Part shown: positions 51,952-64,000 of the stretch, one piece after another
Numbering within the stretch: position 1 is the first letter of the stretch
Layout: every line of letters starts with the position of its first letter
From: Xylocopa sonorina
Lineage: Eukaryota; Arthropoda; Insecta; Hymenoptera; Apidae
Assembly (NCBI RefSeq): GCF_050948175.1
Contig: NC_135199.1
Span: forward strand, 2,212,001-2,276,000
DNA length: 64,000 bases
Reading direction: 5' to 3'
Position numbers and translations under genes: made by a program
The notes under the pieces: generated by a model
Told to the model about the DNA's origin: nothing
Seen by the model: the letters and a program-made list of their open reading frames with translations, nothing else
The model's database searches: none

Positions 51952-54900
51952 CCTCTAGGCAGAAGTGAGTCTATTTACATATTGCGTGTTACACTCATCC
52001 AAGTAGAATTTGAGTGACGGGAACTCGATCCGTGACTGATTTAGTGGATCGAAACTCGCGGGTAGGATACAGTTTCTAACCATCTATTCGCGTGATCTAT
52101 AATAGATCATCTGTTTGAAACTGGATTTGCGACAAAGAATGGCTGGTCCTATAATCTGATAATATGTAGTTTCGGGAATAATGTCTGTGTGCATGTATAA
52201 TATATATACATGTACATGTACAAATCATTCGTGACAGTGGGTTTTATTTAAGAAAACAGAAAGCAACCCATATCCAAAAAAAAAAGAAAATGAATCTGAT
52301 TTATGAAAGTTATGCAGATTTAAATATATACAGCTTCTATTCTGAATAACATAGTTTTCTGTAAAATTTATAGCAGTGATTACGTGAAACGAACTGTATA
52401 TGCACGATGGGTATGAATCATGATTTTTCGAACGATAACGCTTTTACAAAGCTGTCGAACGTGAGCAGCTTGTAACAGCCACCTGGACTTGACGGTTACT
52501 CGGGAGTCTGGGGTACTATTTGCCCTACCCCTTCGAGCTATGTAGATACGGTTATGTTTCTTGCTGCTGGCAGAGAATTGATTATTAAAAGACGGGATGA
52601 ACGATGAGAAGGAAGATAGTGTCGGTCGGATGAGGTACAATTTGTTAAGAGCCCGATTACCGAGTCGAAACCAATTACCCAGTTTTTGAGACGCGGAAAG
52701 GGATATTTTAATGCAGGCTGATGCTTCTTGCCAGCGCGCGAGGCGATTAAAAAGTAGCGACGCTGGTTGTTGCGTTTCTTGCTATGTTTTTGCCATGTTT
52801 CCCTGTTTTTTCCTCGTTGCTTTCGCCTCTTTGGAAAAAGTATAGGGGGCCGTCGTAAATGTCCGAGGGATACGTAATTCGCTCGACGCACAATGTTTTA
52901 CAAAACTATAATTTTAAACGTTTCAGAGAGGAAAAAGTTAAATTATTCAGAATAAACGATCCCTAACTTCTTGCAGCTTGCAGATCTTCGATTGGTTGTG
53001 GAAAAAAAAAGAAAAAGAAGAAAGAAACTTGAGATACGCTCGCTGATTATAAAATTCCTCGCTCTGATATAAAAGCTATGTAATGGAAGTATTTTTAAGG
53101 CAGCTCTCATCGCGAACCAGTAGTATCTATTTTTTGTGGCACTGGTATTTCATAAACCATCGTCGCTATCATTCCGTATCTCCAACAATGGAGATCCGTT
53201 ATTAATGCGACGGTAAAGATCGTCGAATCGTAGTAACACCGATAGCGCAGCTCAAGCGTGAAGTAGAACATTACAATGAAACCGAGTTCCGTAAAAATCC
53301 AACAAGTTATTTGCTGTTCAGATTACGGCAGATCGAATCAGAGGCTATAGACACGTTACGGTCTTGTTCTTCGTCGGACCGGCACCTGAATACGTGATAA
53401 GTACCCGAGAAGTACCCGATAGCGAAGAAATAATCATAAATAGAGACTTGAACCCCGTAAAATGAAATTCCGGAGAGTCTGTACCGTGAGGCGAGCAGCG
53501 GACATGGTCGTATAATTGGAATTCGTTTATCAGATGCACCATTACCAGCCGTTGTAATGGATTACCAAGTGTTTGCTCGCGAAGGTAAACCTGATCGTCC
53601 TGTAACTACATGTGATGTAATCTCTTAATTTTGATATGTTGCCGGGTTTTTCTGCGATCCCGTATCCGCATTGATTATCGACTCTCTGTTCCGTAAAATT
53701 TTCTACAACGTTGCTAATTGGAAACAAGTCTCGCGGACAGTGGGCTTTGCTAATTTATGGGCCACCGAAGAATGTTTCTACCAACGATTTGCGTTTTTCT
53801 TCTTTTTCTGCATTTCTATTCGAATACCCGTGCAAGTTTTCAGAGCAAGAAATTACGATATACTTTTTATTGGAAAGTAGATTACAATTTAGAAAAAAAA
53901 TTTCTCAAGATTCATTTATTACCCTTTATGCTTTCCTTTGCTAGGGGGGGGGGGGTACAACTATTTGCCAAAACTTGTGATTAAATAGGCACCTATTAAA
54001 TAGATACCATCGATAAAGAATAATGATATACATATATTGGATGTAATAATGTTGTTTTTGAGGCACACATTGTTGAGGAGACACTCGCCGCTGAATGTAA
54101 ATTTCCTTCGCGGACAACGTGTTAAATATCATGCACGTCGACGCGTTTGATACGACCACGGTATATAATCGAACGATAAAATGGTCTCAGCAAATGTTTC
54201 CTTTGTAATAACTTAGAGGATGTAGATGTAAAGATGTAATTTTCTTGGTGGACGCAGCACACTTTACAAAGAATATGTTACACCTCTCGCAATAAATGTC
54301 GTTTATACCGCGGCATTTTACGCTGCTACGTTTCGAAAATCTCCGAGTACTTGGAGAAATTCCTAGATCCATCGATTTAAAAAGGTTTATAAAAACCATT
54401 TCGAAACGCGTTCTTTTCTAATACTGTTTTTAGGGTTCATTAAAGTCAACGCACACATTCGTCAAAATGGATGTTGATATTGGCTTCTCCCTTCTCTCAG
54501 GGAAGGTATAACGGAGTCAATTTCGTCATAGATCGTTTAAGGATCGTAAGATCTTCACGTTCCACTCTCTATCCCCGTATTAAACGAGAAATTTCATTAT
54601 CTTAAACGGCTGTATAATAAATAACTTAATTGGTATGCAATTGTATAAATAGATACGCTATTTTACGCGAGGTAATGCATTGGAGTTTAAGCGCGCAAGA
54701 GTTCTGTTATTGGAACCGGTCGTTTTTGCGACCAATTAAACCAACTTGTTTGTGTCTCGCTAGGATTAGAACCATTTAGAGCACAGACCAGACTTTACAC
54801 GCCTATAAATCTAAGTTGGTTAGTTTACCGGCCCGTGAATCAGTGAACCGCAAACTATTTTACGAGACATCGATGCTGATGAAAGATTTCTCTTGAACCC

Positions 54901-55479
54901 TTTATCACCGAAACACCTTTTAATTACCCGACAAACTCTATTTTCGATCGATCGCAGTTGAAATTTTCGTGTCAATAAACGAGCTTAAAAAAATAAGAGA
55001 AGTCGATACCTAACGAAGACCTAACCGCGCGCGAGAGATTCGACAATCAAAAATTTTCATATCCAAATATGCGTATGCAAATACGCGAACGAGGGGAGAA
55101 GGCACGGCTCGGACGTTGGTCTGTTATCTGATTTCAATTTCCTGCAGCAATCTCGGCGCCACCGTGGTTCGCCGTAAGATCCGTAATCATCGTTGCATTA
55201 TGCACCAAGGCGAGACGCGCACATTAGTGCACATCGATTCCGGGCAGGTGTTTGCCGATCGGTCGCGTACCTTTCATTTTCATTTCCAACGGTCAGCGTA
55301 AACATTCGGCGAATCGTTGATTGCTTTTTACGCGGCTACCTCTTGGTTATTTCGACCTGAGAGGTCCATTTCAGTGTCAAAAGTGACAAATTCAAAAGTA
55401 AATTCAATATTTTTCAACTATTATTAATTTTTTTATACGAAAACCATTGAAAGCCATTTCGAAAGCTATTTCGTTTTAC

Positions 55480-55483
<4 letters not shown>

Positions 55484-55527
<44 letters not shown>
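55484..55527. repeat. AT microsatellite
   Basis: About 22 AT units in the MICU first intron. Confidence 0.93.
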
Positions 55528-55532
<5 letters not shown>

Positions 55533-57222
55533 TCGCGTACAAATGATACCACATCGACACGTAGCCAGCGTGTTCGCAATTTAAATGACATTAACTTTAA
55601 ATAGGGAAAAAGAGATTATAAGCGGCGACACACCAAGAGACACGGTCGGTCAACATGATTTTAGTGCGTAAATGTGTTTAACACATTCATGAGCTAGAGC
55701 TTGTCTTTCCGAGCGAACCTAAACGGCAAAAGAAGAAAAATGGAAATCGCGTACGCGTAACAAGTTGCTCCCACAGCATCGCCGCGGGGACAATTCCTGC
55801 ATGCGTCCTTAAAGAAATGGCGAAACTTGTGGCGAAGCCGATTCGTGTCTACGAATTCATGGAAAAATCAACCCGTATAACGAGGATGCCGTGGAAAATT
55901 GTTGCCGCGTTCGCGTGCTTCGCGTACTTTATTGAAAACTATAACAAGAGACCCTCCAGAGACGGGCTAGCGTTCACGGGCGCAGATGAGAAGAAGAACA
56001 CAGAGAAATTCCGTGGGTCCGGGGAAGAAAAAGAACTCGGATGCCTCGCGCTTAGCATAATGTTCACCGCGCCTGTCATTACTCTGCACCGCTAACATGC
56101 CATCCCAACACCCCTGTAGAATCGGTTGTATAGACACGCGAGGACGTGCCAACAAAGCAGGAGTCTTGAACATTGAATTAAATGCTAGAACAGGAATAGG
56201 TGAAAACGCGATGGTCGGTCGCGTGCACAGCTAATTCGGAGATATAAATTATAATTGGTTCAAGATTCGAGCGATCGTCCACCGCGGGATGGGTGAACGG
56301 GCAGCTGTGCTGTGCAAAGGTGCTTGTAAATCACGGTGTTTCCTGATGTATATTTGCTTTGAACGATCGGGAATGATTAATCAGAAGACTTGAAGACTCG
56401 TTAATATCCGCGAGCAGCTCGTTACTAGTTATTATTGCTTTGTTGCTCGTCTTTCAGCTTGAGGGATAAGGCGTAAAGTTTCGAGTAAAGGGGGATCTCT
56501 GATGATCTACGACTCGTAGGTGTTACTTTTCGTTGCCCACTGTCGGCGTCGATCAATTTCTTGCGCGCGGTATTCTTTTTTCCGCGGATGAAAATTATAG
56601 TGAATTCCGTAACCATTTTAGAAAATCTCCTGCATCGATGAAGCATCGATGGAAGATAAGGATTCGATCCCTCGTGGTTTTATTGAATCACGCCCCTGCG
56701 TTAGGTTCATTTGCTTACTTTGATCGTCGACTGAAATTCTTCTAAGCTTGACGCGGGTACTTTGTTTGGACAAAGCTCCTATTTCCCTAATTGTCTGATA
56801 AATTTCAAGTTTCTCAAATGCAACCGGACAAGCAGAATGGTAGACACGTTTTACCTTCGTATGTTTGCTCGGTATCGTGCATGTTTCTCTCATTTAGAAG
56901 CGGCGTAATCGCAGAATTGTAAAGTTACTTACATTCTTATCTATCTCCTCCAGTTAAAGATTAAAGTAGGGAAAAAAAAAATTCGTTGAACGTTTTACTT
57001 CCGCATAACGATTCGCATTCGATTCTGTCCGTTCGTGGTCCGCTCGTTCGGAAATGGTAACTGGCGAATAGGCGTTTACAAATTTATTAACGCAATCGAA
57101 CAATACCACAATTCCCAGGATCTCGATAAATCACGAACAGATAAAATCACCGGAGTCACTTTCACGTGGCCACGAGCCACGATACGGCGTGGTGGTGGTG
57201 ACCCATAGAATAAAATCGGTGA

Positions 57223-57761
57223 GATTCGAAGAACAGAAGGAAAGATGGATGTACCATTATAGATAGACGGTCGAAGCGCACGCCGGCACCATTTGTACCT
57301 TTCGAACGATTCGATTGGTGGGACCGAGTTGAAACAGGCGAAGAATTTCATTTATCCGGCCACGTAACACGAGGCCCAATTTCCGAAACGACATGGAACT
57401 ACGGTGGTCCACGGCTTCTAGTTCACCCGGTAGCAATTTGTACAAAGGGACACCGGCACCTCCGAGCCTCCTCTCTCTAACGAGAAGATTAGACCTAACG
57501 GCGTTTGGTATCCCATAAATCGCCGGGCGCCGCGCGCATTAACCACGGGAAAGAAATACGAGGCGATTTATGGGTGTGCTGCGGCGTAAATTCATTCTCG
57601 CGGAAATATCTTTCCCCCACGATCGTCTCCGCCGGCCAACCTCTGTCGCTGATGTATCCCTGAATCGTGAGATCGTGTCCCTGGATACGGTCGTTCTTTC
57701 GTAACAACCATCCTCCGGTACCGTCCTGCTCCCATCGTTGACCTTGACCAACCATTAACAC
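57223..57761. other. Stretch open on both strands, unassigned
   Basis: On the + strand an 85-codon frame runs from just after a stop at 57220 to TAA at 57478-57480. It includes PFERFDWWDRVETGEEFHL. On the minus strand a 93-codon frame covers 57538-57257 and includes LPGELEAVDHRSSMSF. Another minus frame of 89 codons covers 57761-57495 and overlaps it in a different phase. The stretch is richer in GC than its surroundings, which lengthens open frames by chance. I recognise no domain in any of the three translations. It could be a decayed repeat or retrocopy, an unrecognised exon, or chance. Confidence 0.2.
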
Positions 57762-60686
57762 GGTTTCATTTACAATTCTTTCGTTTAGGGTGCTCCCTTT
57801 ATTTTAGCTGACAGCCGCGAGAGATGTGCACTGACATGGAACCCATGGAAGTTGTTGGTGAACGCGTTCACGTTCGCATCAAATGCTTTTCCCCCTACAG
57901 TACCCTACAATACTATTTTTCATTGAATTTTTTTCTCATTCAAACCCGAACTGATACGTATGTGTAGTAAATGGTGGCCTTGTAATCAGGGATTCTTGAA
58001 ATTAATTAGTACCATTTGCGTGGTACCATTGTGCTCTTGGTTTCCTTTTCTTAGGAAGCTTATTGTGCTAGCCGATACTTTTGGTGTTTAACGGGCTTGT
58101 AAACGAGCGCACGGTGGCTTTCCAGGCAATGGAAGAGGTTTACGGAAAGGTTAACGTGTTAAACGTTCGAAATCCGTTAGAGATCCTTAAGGGTATTATT
58201 TGAAATTTTGTGTCGAAAGCCTTGCGCCGTTCTTACCCTTCACTGTATCAATATTTTTGGATAATGTATTTGGATTAATTATTATCATTCGAATCGTTAC
58301 TATATTTCGCACGTTCACGCGTACCATAAAACAGCCTCTATGCTGTAATCCCTTCACCGTACAGACTTTTACAAGCGAATTTCAACCAACACGTATGTTT
58401 TCCAATAACTCGTAAACTTAACGGGTGCGAAACTTTCTCGCAGAGCAACTTGTAACACTAGAAGTCACTGTCAGCGGACGTTAAAACCACATTTTTCAAT
58501 CAATTACTCTGGCACAGGAATGCCAAGCGGCACGATCGAAGGATAAGAGAAAACATACGTTTACTTTTATCGCTTATCCGCTGAAATTACCATTGACATG
58601 CGTAGGTATCATTTCGCTACTACGAACAAAACTATAAAAATTAATAAGCGCAGTTCGTACGGAACGTCCGATCGTTAGTTTCCTCGAGTCGCGTAATTAC
58701 GAAACGGAATACCGCGGTACGCAGTGAAATGATTTTCTTTAAAATACGATTAGCGATTTAGCATACTCGCGGAGAAATGAGCGGCACTTTCGAGCGTGGC
58801 TGCGTTTAAACGTAAAAAACCGAGAGAGCGGTCGAGAAAAGCGGTAGAAGTTGAGGACGGAAACTTTATTTCTATAATTTTACGCTTAATGAGTCTACAA
58901 CGTTCGATGGGGGAAACGAAGGGGAAAAAGAGGAAAGATTTCTGCGAGCAGCGCCGCGTATTCGCGCGCGTCTACGACGAACCTATATGTATATAGTTCG
59001 CGGCGCTAATCTTGATCGGTAACAGGAAGCGGCTATTACAAGCGTGAGCCATTGTAGAAACGATTTATCGTGAAAAAAAGAAAAAAGAAAAAGAAAAAAA
59101 ACAGAAAAGAGAAGTTGATTTACGAGCAAACGGAGGACTCGCGGAGAGGACGCCGGTATCCGATTACGATGGCGCTTATGGAAATGCGTCGAACAATAAG
59201 GCTGTCGCGGATCCTTAAGGTGAATCTGCATGCTACCCGGTCCGGCGACACTCGCATGAGTTTTCACGGTGTAAACGCACGGTGTAATAACGTTGTTGCA
59301 GTAAAGGAAGGTGAAACCTTGATTTGCTCAACCGCGAGAGTAATAATGCAGTGTGTATAATAAAGATCGCGATTTATCTGAACTCGCGATAAGTATAATT
59401 GGAATTCCATTCACGATTGGAACTTGATCGGGCATTCGGTAAAATTTCGTTGCAACATATTTGTTTACTCTATTAGTTCGACTGCGATCAAGAAAAGTGT
59501 AAAAACGTGGATCGTAGCGATCTCGATTGGAGTTTTCATTGTTTTCGCGTTTAGATCCTGTTTTCTCTTTAAACGTGAAAACGTATCAGATCACGCAATA
59601 CGCAATACACGCGTTAAATAGATCTAACCAAAGGTAAGAATTGAAAGTAGAAATTGGAAAGAATCATTTTTCTCGCAAGAGAGAGAAAGGCGGGAGTAGA
59701 GAGGATTGTATATCCTCGGACAATAACTCATAATCAGTTGTTCCGAAACGAGGATCGCGGCGGGTCCAACAATTTCGCGTCCCCAGAACGAACGATTCAA
59801 TCCTCGCCGGTGAGATCGCAAATTCGCGTCGTTCAGGCTTAACTGCGGCTTACGTCGCGAAATGCGCGTATTGCACGGAACGGCAGGTAAGCAGGTAAGT
59901 AGTAGGTGGGAGTAGAGTAATCGGCCGCGAAGTGGGCGTGCTGGCTCCCACGAGAGAACCCAACAAAAGGGCCTCGCCCTTTTAGAAATTCGACAATCCT
60001 TCATAGTCGCGTTCCAACCGCTGGTATCGATAGTTTGTTAACCTATACGATCGATGACCCGTACGAGCAACAATGGAACGGAGCGAGACCCCCTATGGGA
60101 GACGCCGGAGTTTTCCACGCGCGGCTGGATAACGAGATCGGTATTTATGGCTCATATCGTACTCGTACCTAAATGTTCCGGGATTTTATCTATACGCCTT
60201 GCCGAAGATATCAACTAGAAAATAGAAATTCTACGGAAGTCGATAGAAAATCTTATTCCGTTTACATGTACGTAGATACCTATCCATAATCGAATAGAAT
60301 ATTGATATGGAAATTTAGATGATTGCGACATCGTAGACTTCGTAGACTTGAACAGTTTTATTTGGAAATGATTATTAAGATCTCTATTAAATAGATACCT
60401 GCACAAAGACGGATACGTAAACTTTTACTAAGCAATATTAGTATATGTATGAATGATTGTTGTTAGTCCTTGTAATGCCATCGAATAATAGCGTATTATG
60501 CAAATAAATTCAGAATCAGGGTTGTGGGCGGTAGGTGGATCTTACGTCCGAAGCAATCGCGCGCGGTCTTACGGATAGCGACGCGTTTTGTACCACGAGA
60601 TTAGAATATTTGTTTTTTTCAAAGCAAACGAAAATGATAACTAGAGAGTTGAATGTATAATGTCTAAATAAAATCACCACCTATAG

Positions 60687-60956
60687 TATAATATAATTCA
60701 ACTGATTAAAAGCCCGCTGTGCATCGGGCTTAAAGCCCGATGGGTGACGGTACTTGGAGGGTATGGTATACAAGTAACCAGGAGGAAAAAAGTGAATGAC
60801 TGTACTATCAGAGTTTTATACCTGCTCAGTCATTGTAATCATGAGATTACACATTTTACAGAATACCCATGGAAAACGTGCGAATTTCACGCTGCGTACT
60901 TGTACGATCATCTCAAGCGTGACATCAACATAGTTTTCAACAAGAAGGAATCGTAA
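60687..60956 (+). other. Unassigned 89-codon open frame before MICU exon 2
   Basis: The frame is open from after TAG at 60684 to TAA at 60954-60956. The first possible non-ATG start is GTG at 60744; there is no ATG near its beginning. The translation looks protein-like, mixed in charge and containing three cysteines and several aromatics (DCTIRVLYLLSHCN, HFTEYPWKTCEFHAAYLYDH). It ends about 100 bp before MICU exon 2. A 19-bp hairpin (60723-60741) lies inside it. It may be a retrocopy fragment, an alternative terminal exon, or chance. I do not recognise the family. Confidence 0.22.
60723..60741. repeat. 19-bp hairpin sequence
   Basis: Arms ATCGGGCTT and AAGCCCGAT are perfect reverse complements around a single central A. 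It lies at the left part of the unassigned open frame at 60687-60956. No known element was recognised. Confidence 0.6.
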
Positions 60957-61053
60957 CATTGTTGTTGCAGAGCATTAAAAATTGTCACGCTTAACTATAC
61001 GATAACTAGAAACAAAATGACACTAAATGGTTCCTTTTATGCCTGTCGCATAG

Positions 61054-61195
61054 AAAGACGACGATACACAGAAAGCAGTAAAATTGACGATGAGGGAGCG
61101 AAGGTTTATAAAATTTGCATCGGTGGAATACAATGGACAACTGTACATGACGCCTCGGGACTTCCTCGACAGTGTTGTCGAACCTGAACCCAGGC
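61054..61195 (+). CDS. MICU3: MICU3-type mitochondrial calcium uptake protein, exon 2
   Basis: The exon encodes 47 codons plus one base. It starts after TAG at 61051-61053, which is itself the in-frame stop bounding the exon, and ends at GTGAGT (61196). The key stretch reads LTMRERRFIKFASVEYNGQL then YMTPRDFLDSVVEPEP. This matches the MICU2/MICU3 signature '(S/T)-x-RERRF-x-x-F-(A/S)-S-(V/I)-E-x-x-G-Q-L-(F/Y)-M-T-P-x-D-F', the conserved segment just before the first EF-hand lobe. It resembles MICU3 (SIECEGQLFMTP) more than MICU1. An alternative acceptor CAG at 61069-61071 would drop six residues and keep the frame. The upstream one is preferred for its better pyrimidine tract. In the family this region contributes to the N-lobe that contacts the uniporter complex. 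Confidence 0.85.
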
Positions 61196-61692
61196 GTGAG
61201 TATTAAATAACTTCCATTTTTGTAATTTTCATAATAGAAAATCAAAAGCAGTAAAAGAGGAATTTTCTATATACAATTACTTTGATTGACTTTCGGAAAC
61301 TTCATATAACAGATATCTTATGTTTAAAGATCGTCACGACTCGAGACTCGATGAAACTCGAGAGCGCAAAAAATCGAGAAAGAAGATTTTAACGCGCACG
61401 GAGCGCACGGAATCATAAAAACGATGAGAGATAAAGAGATTAATAGTCGTAGACGTTCTATTTTAATGCACTCAGTTCGCCACATATGTCGGCCTATATA
61501 TATATATACATACATATATATATATATACGAATAGAATAAACATTCTAAACGCACGTCTTTATACGACTTTTCCACGGTCCTTTGATGTAGTCTGCTCCC
61601 GCGCAAACTGGCAATGACGTTGCACTGAAATCACGGCCGCCCCTCGATCAACTCTGAATAATATAAATAAATATATTTCGGTGATATTCCAG
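61196..61692 (+). other. Second intron of the MICU3-type gene, 497 bp
   Basis: The intron runs from GTGAGT to ATATTCCAG (61684-61692) and interrupts a codon after its first base (C | CG, proline). It is AT-rich and contains a short TA repeat near 61493-61528. Nothing else was seen in it. Confidence 0.8.
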
Positions 61693-61803
61693 CGAGGCTG
61701 AAGCGACGCGTGTTAACTGACAAGGAGTTGGAGGTGATGAGAAACAGCATCCCGGCGCTCCACCACGGAAATCCACATATGTTCCGAAACCTTCGGGACA
61801 AAG
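61693..61803 (+). CDS. MICU3: MICU3-type mitochondrial calcium uptake protein, exon 3
   Basis: This 111-bp exon starts with CG to complete the proline codon and ends one base into a glycine-type codon at GTGAGC (61804). The translation runs RLKRRVLTDKELEVMRNSIP then HHGNPHMFRNLRDK. In MICU3 the equivalent segment is 'LSKQELNQML ... SSKLFRNLKEKG', so LTDKEL and MFRNLRDKG line up with the expected spacing after the MTP-DF motif. The next family segment (GVISYTEYLFLL, leading into EF-hand 1) was not found in the remaining 2.2 kb, so the rest of the gene lies past the window edge. Exons 2 and 3 together give 84 continuous residues of family similarity, which makes the assignment secure at the MICU2/3 level. 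Confidence 0.85.
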
Positions 61804-64000
61804 GTGAGCAGTGAAAAACTACCGCGTACGATTTTTACACGGTCATCAGTCACGGGGCAGAGAGAAAAAAAGAAATGTTTAACGACAAGCGAGTTTGTGT
61901 ACAGCACCCCGCGTGCGATCAGCGTCTTTTTCGAACAGAAAAACAGTTCCTCGTGCTGCATGGGAAGAGGAAGGTTTTCTGTAGAAAGATCGCTGCAGTC
62001 GACTGTGAAGGACGAGCGTATATTTGATTTGCAATTTTTCCGGACAGCGCAAGCAGTAATAATCAACTATCGAAAGAAGACTGTTTGGATGTATTGGAAA
62101 TCATATTTAAACTGAACGTAATAGATATTAAGAAAAGGAAACTGATCCTAGAAACGAAAGTAGCAATCGATTAAAATAAATTAACCGTTCGCTATCTATA
62201 TACGTATTACCGACAAATCGGTAATGGCAGGTTGCAAGTGTTCCTGTTAATTCTCGATGCTGCTCTTCTGCAAGGCTCTCGCGTGAACGCCTCCGAGATC
62301 AGTGGGGCAATTAATCCCGCCACCCTTGCGACGGTCGAAATAACAGGGCTGCGTCGTTAACGAGTCGGCGGTGCAGCTGGTGCTAGCCTCTTCCTGGCTT
62401 TTTGTGCGTTCACCGCACGTTTGTCGCGCTAATGGAAATGCAAATAATCGCGCACGGAGCCAGTTTCACACTTCCCTCTAATAAACGAGTTCCGTCGCTT
62501 CTCTGTGTGTAATCCCACTTTCTCTTTTTCTTCCGTAACGCCGTGGCGGCACGTACGCGTGTGCGTCAGCCCGGAATTTCGTGAACCCGATATACGATAT
62601 ACGAATGCGCTGCTCTTTAGCTAGCAAGTTTCATTAAAAATATTCTAAATACTTTTCTAATCACCCTGAAAGTACATGCTCGCCCGGTTACCAAGCGCAT
62701 CCTGTAGAGAACGGTATTCGAAGCTATTTCGAAACGTGACTAAGTGATATACTTCCTTATTGCGCGAACGTGTACCAAGTAGTACACCGCGGCGGAATAA
62801 GTCGCGGGAGTTTTATGAATGAAGCAAACCGGTACAATCGAAAGTTTCGCTCGTTCGCCAGCGGGAGGAAACGTATTTCTATTCTTTCCCTTCGTAATGC
62901 TTTGTCACTGCAAATAGCTCTGTGATCCCTGAATGGTGGGTCTCTACATCGAACGATTTTCCATTATTTTACAATCCTTTCTCTTCTCTTTCGCTTGGTA
63001 ATTTTTTAAACGGTTAATTCTATTCGCCTGCCAATCCGAATGACCAAGTTTTGCATTCACGTTCGCATCGTTGATCCAGCAAATATTGATGGAAAATATA
63101 CTGGTTGCTGGTGGCCGAGAAACATTTTCATTTCCTAGAAGAACCCGTTCAGACACGGTTCAGACCGAAAGGGTGGCTTAGTTATCAAGTTTATCTGATG
63201 TTTGCCGACGTTGCCGGGCAAATAGCTTAATTCGGAGGAAAGTTTAATCCGACGAGGAACGGGAAAAGAAATGGATCGTCGACGTCGAGAGCGGAGCTTT
63301 GACCGGTTCCTAAACTTTCCACCGGCTCTCGTAGCCGTGAAAGCGTTTTATGGAGTGCTTACGGCACATAAAATCGGTCTTGTGGGGCCGTCCGGCGCAA
63401 ATCTGTGAAAGCACGCGATGGAGGCGAAAGTGACGGGGCGTGCTCTTCGACGGAGAATCAAAATTTAGATTCGAACGAATGTCTTTCCTCCCCGTGACGC
63501 CGTTAAAAGTCTGAGTTATTGGTAATGCCTTCCCGTGGCAGGGAGAAAAGGGGAGGGGGATGCCGTGAGAGGAAATGCCTGGAACGCTATGGGGCGTATC
63601 TAATGTCGCGCGTCGCTACTTATTCTCTCCACCGGGTTCCTAGTTTCGTGCGGCCAATCTGTTACGCTTAGATTACGAGTTAACACGATTACTCGTTGGA
63701 AATTAGTACGGGACTTTTGTCGTGGCCTCGCGCGTCGTAAACAAAACGGGGAGGGAATCGTTCGCGCGCGATGCATCATTTTCCCATAAATGGATTTACC
63801 CTTAAATGGATATCAATCCCACCTTGGAGCCTTGGAGCCTTGGCTGGCTCCCTTTAGATCGATCCGCCTCGCCTCGGATACGTAATGAAATTTAACGATC
63901 GACCAACGGCTAATTTTCACGCGGCGAGAGATTCGAAGACAAAGATTTTTACCAAGTGATTGATCGTTCGAAGGATTTCCAATTGTACCTGTAAACTTGC
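61804..64000 (+). other. Third intron of the MICU3-type gene, continuing past the window
   Basis: The intron begins GTGAGC. No acceptor followed by an EF-hand or ISYTEY-like coding stretch was seen. Frames such as 61804-62115 (+) and 61713-62066 (-) overlap the exon or its donor and have no family motif. Confidence 0.6.

Larger units (their letters stand above)
50635..61053 (+). other. First intron of the MICU3-type gene, 10.4 kb
   Basis: The intron runs from GTAATG to a TTCCTTTTATGCCTGTCGCATAG-like acceptor region ending at 61053, phase 0. It contains TTC (51879-51951) and AT (55484-55527) microsatellites and a 12-G run at 53944-53955. Two stretches are open in unusual ways (57223-57761 and 60687-60956, described separately). 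No exon of a known gene was recognised in it. Confidence 0.6.

Noticed and set aside
60744..60956. A faint resemblance of the orphan frame to a protein tyrosine phosphatase segment (DCTIR ... HF-x-E-x-PW)
   Set aside because: The match is a few scattered residues without the WPD loop proper or the catalytic cysteine motif, too weak to name.

Overview
This window is eukaryotic and almost certainly insect, most likely a bee or other hymenopteran. Coding exons are small and separated by introns of 10-30 kb with GT/AG borders. Non-coding DNA is AT-leaning but rich in CpG and in microsatellites of every class. The two genes found are animal genes: an insect-type FGF and a mitochondrial calcium-uptake (MICU) protein. 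The order is inferred from sequence character and protein similarity recalled from memory; no database was searched.

Layout. From 1 to 39632 (+ strand) lie the two 3'-most coding exons of a fibroblast growth factor gene that best fits branchless (bnl). The middle FGF exon is at 7289-7392. It is exactly 104 bp, the length of the middle coding exon in many animal FGF genes. A 30.7-kb intron follows, then the last coding exon at 38085-39632, which carries the end of the beta-trefoil core and a C-terminal tail of about 440 residues. The first coding exon (signal peptide and start of the core) was not found and should lie upstream of the window. Positions 1-7288 are then the preceding intron.

From 39633 to about 50380 is the FGF 3' UTR plus intergenic DNA, with no convincing gene. 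From 50428 to the right edge is the 5' part of a second + strand gene, a MICU3-type (MICU2/3) mitochondrial calcium uniporter regulator. Three exons are visible: 50428-50634 (targeting sequence and membrane segment), 61054-61195 and 61693-61803 (the conserved region before the EF-hands). The EF-hand exons should follow beyond base 64000. The splice phases in both genes join without breaking the reading frame.

Mobile DNA. Inside the large FGF intron, 8552-8921 is a 370-bp piggyBac-type non-autonomous element. It has 13-bp perfect terminal inverted repeats flanked by TTAA/TTGA. A subterminal array of 20-bp palindromes repeats every 43 bp. On the minus strand is the acidic N-terminus of a transposase reading frame that runs into this array and stops. 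This is the most distinctive non-genic object in the window.

The two genes have no evident functional link: one is a secreted receptor tyrosine kinase ligand, the other an inner-mitochondrial-membrane/intermembrane-space calcium sensor. They are simply tandem neighbours. No tRNA, rRNA, CRISPR or clearly new gene system was found. The remaining ORFs are short, lack recognisable domains, and mostly owe their openness to simple repeats.
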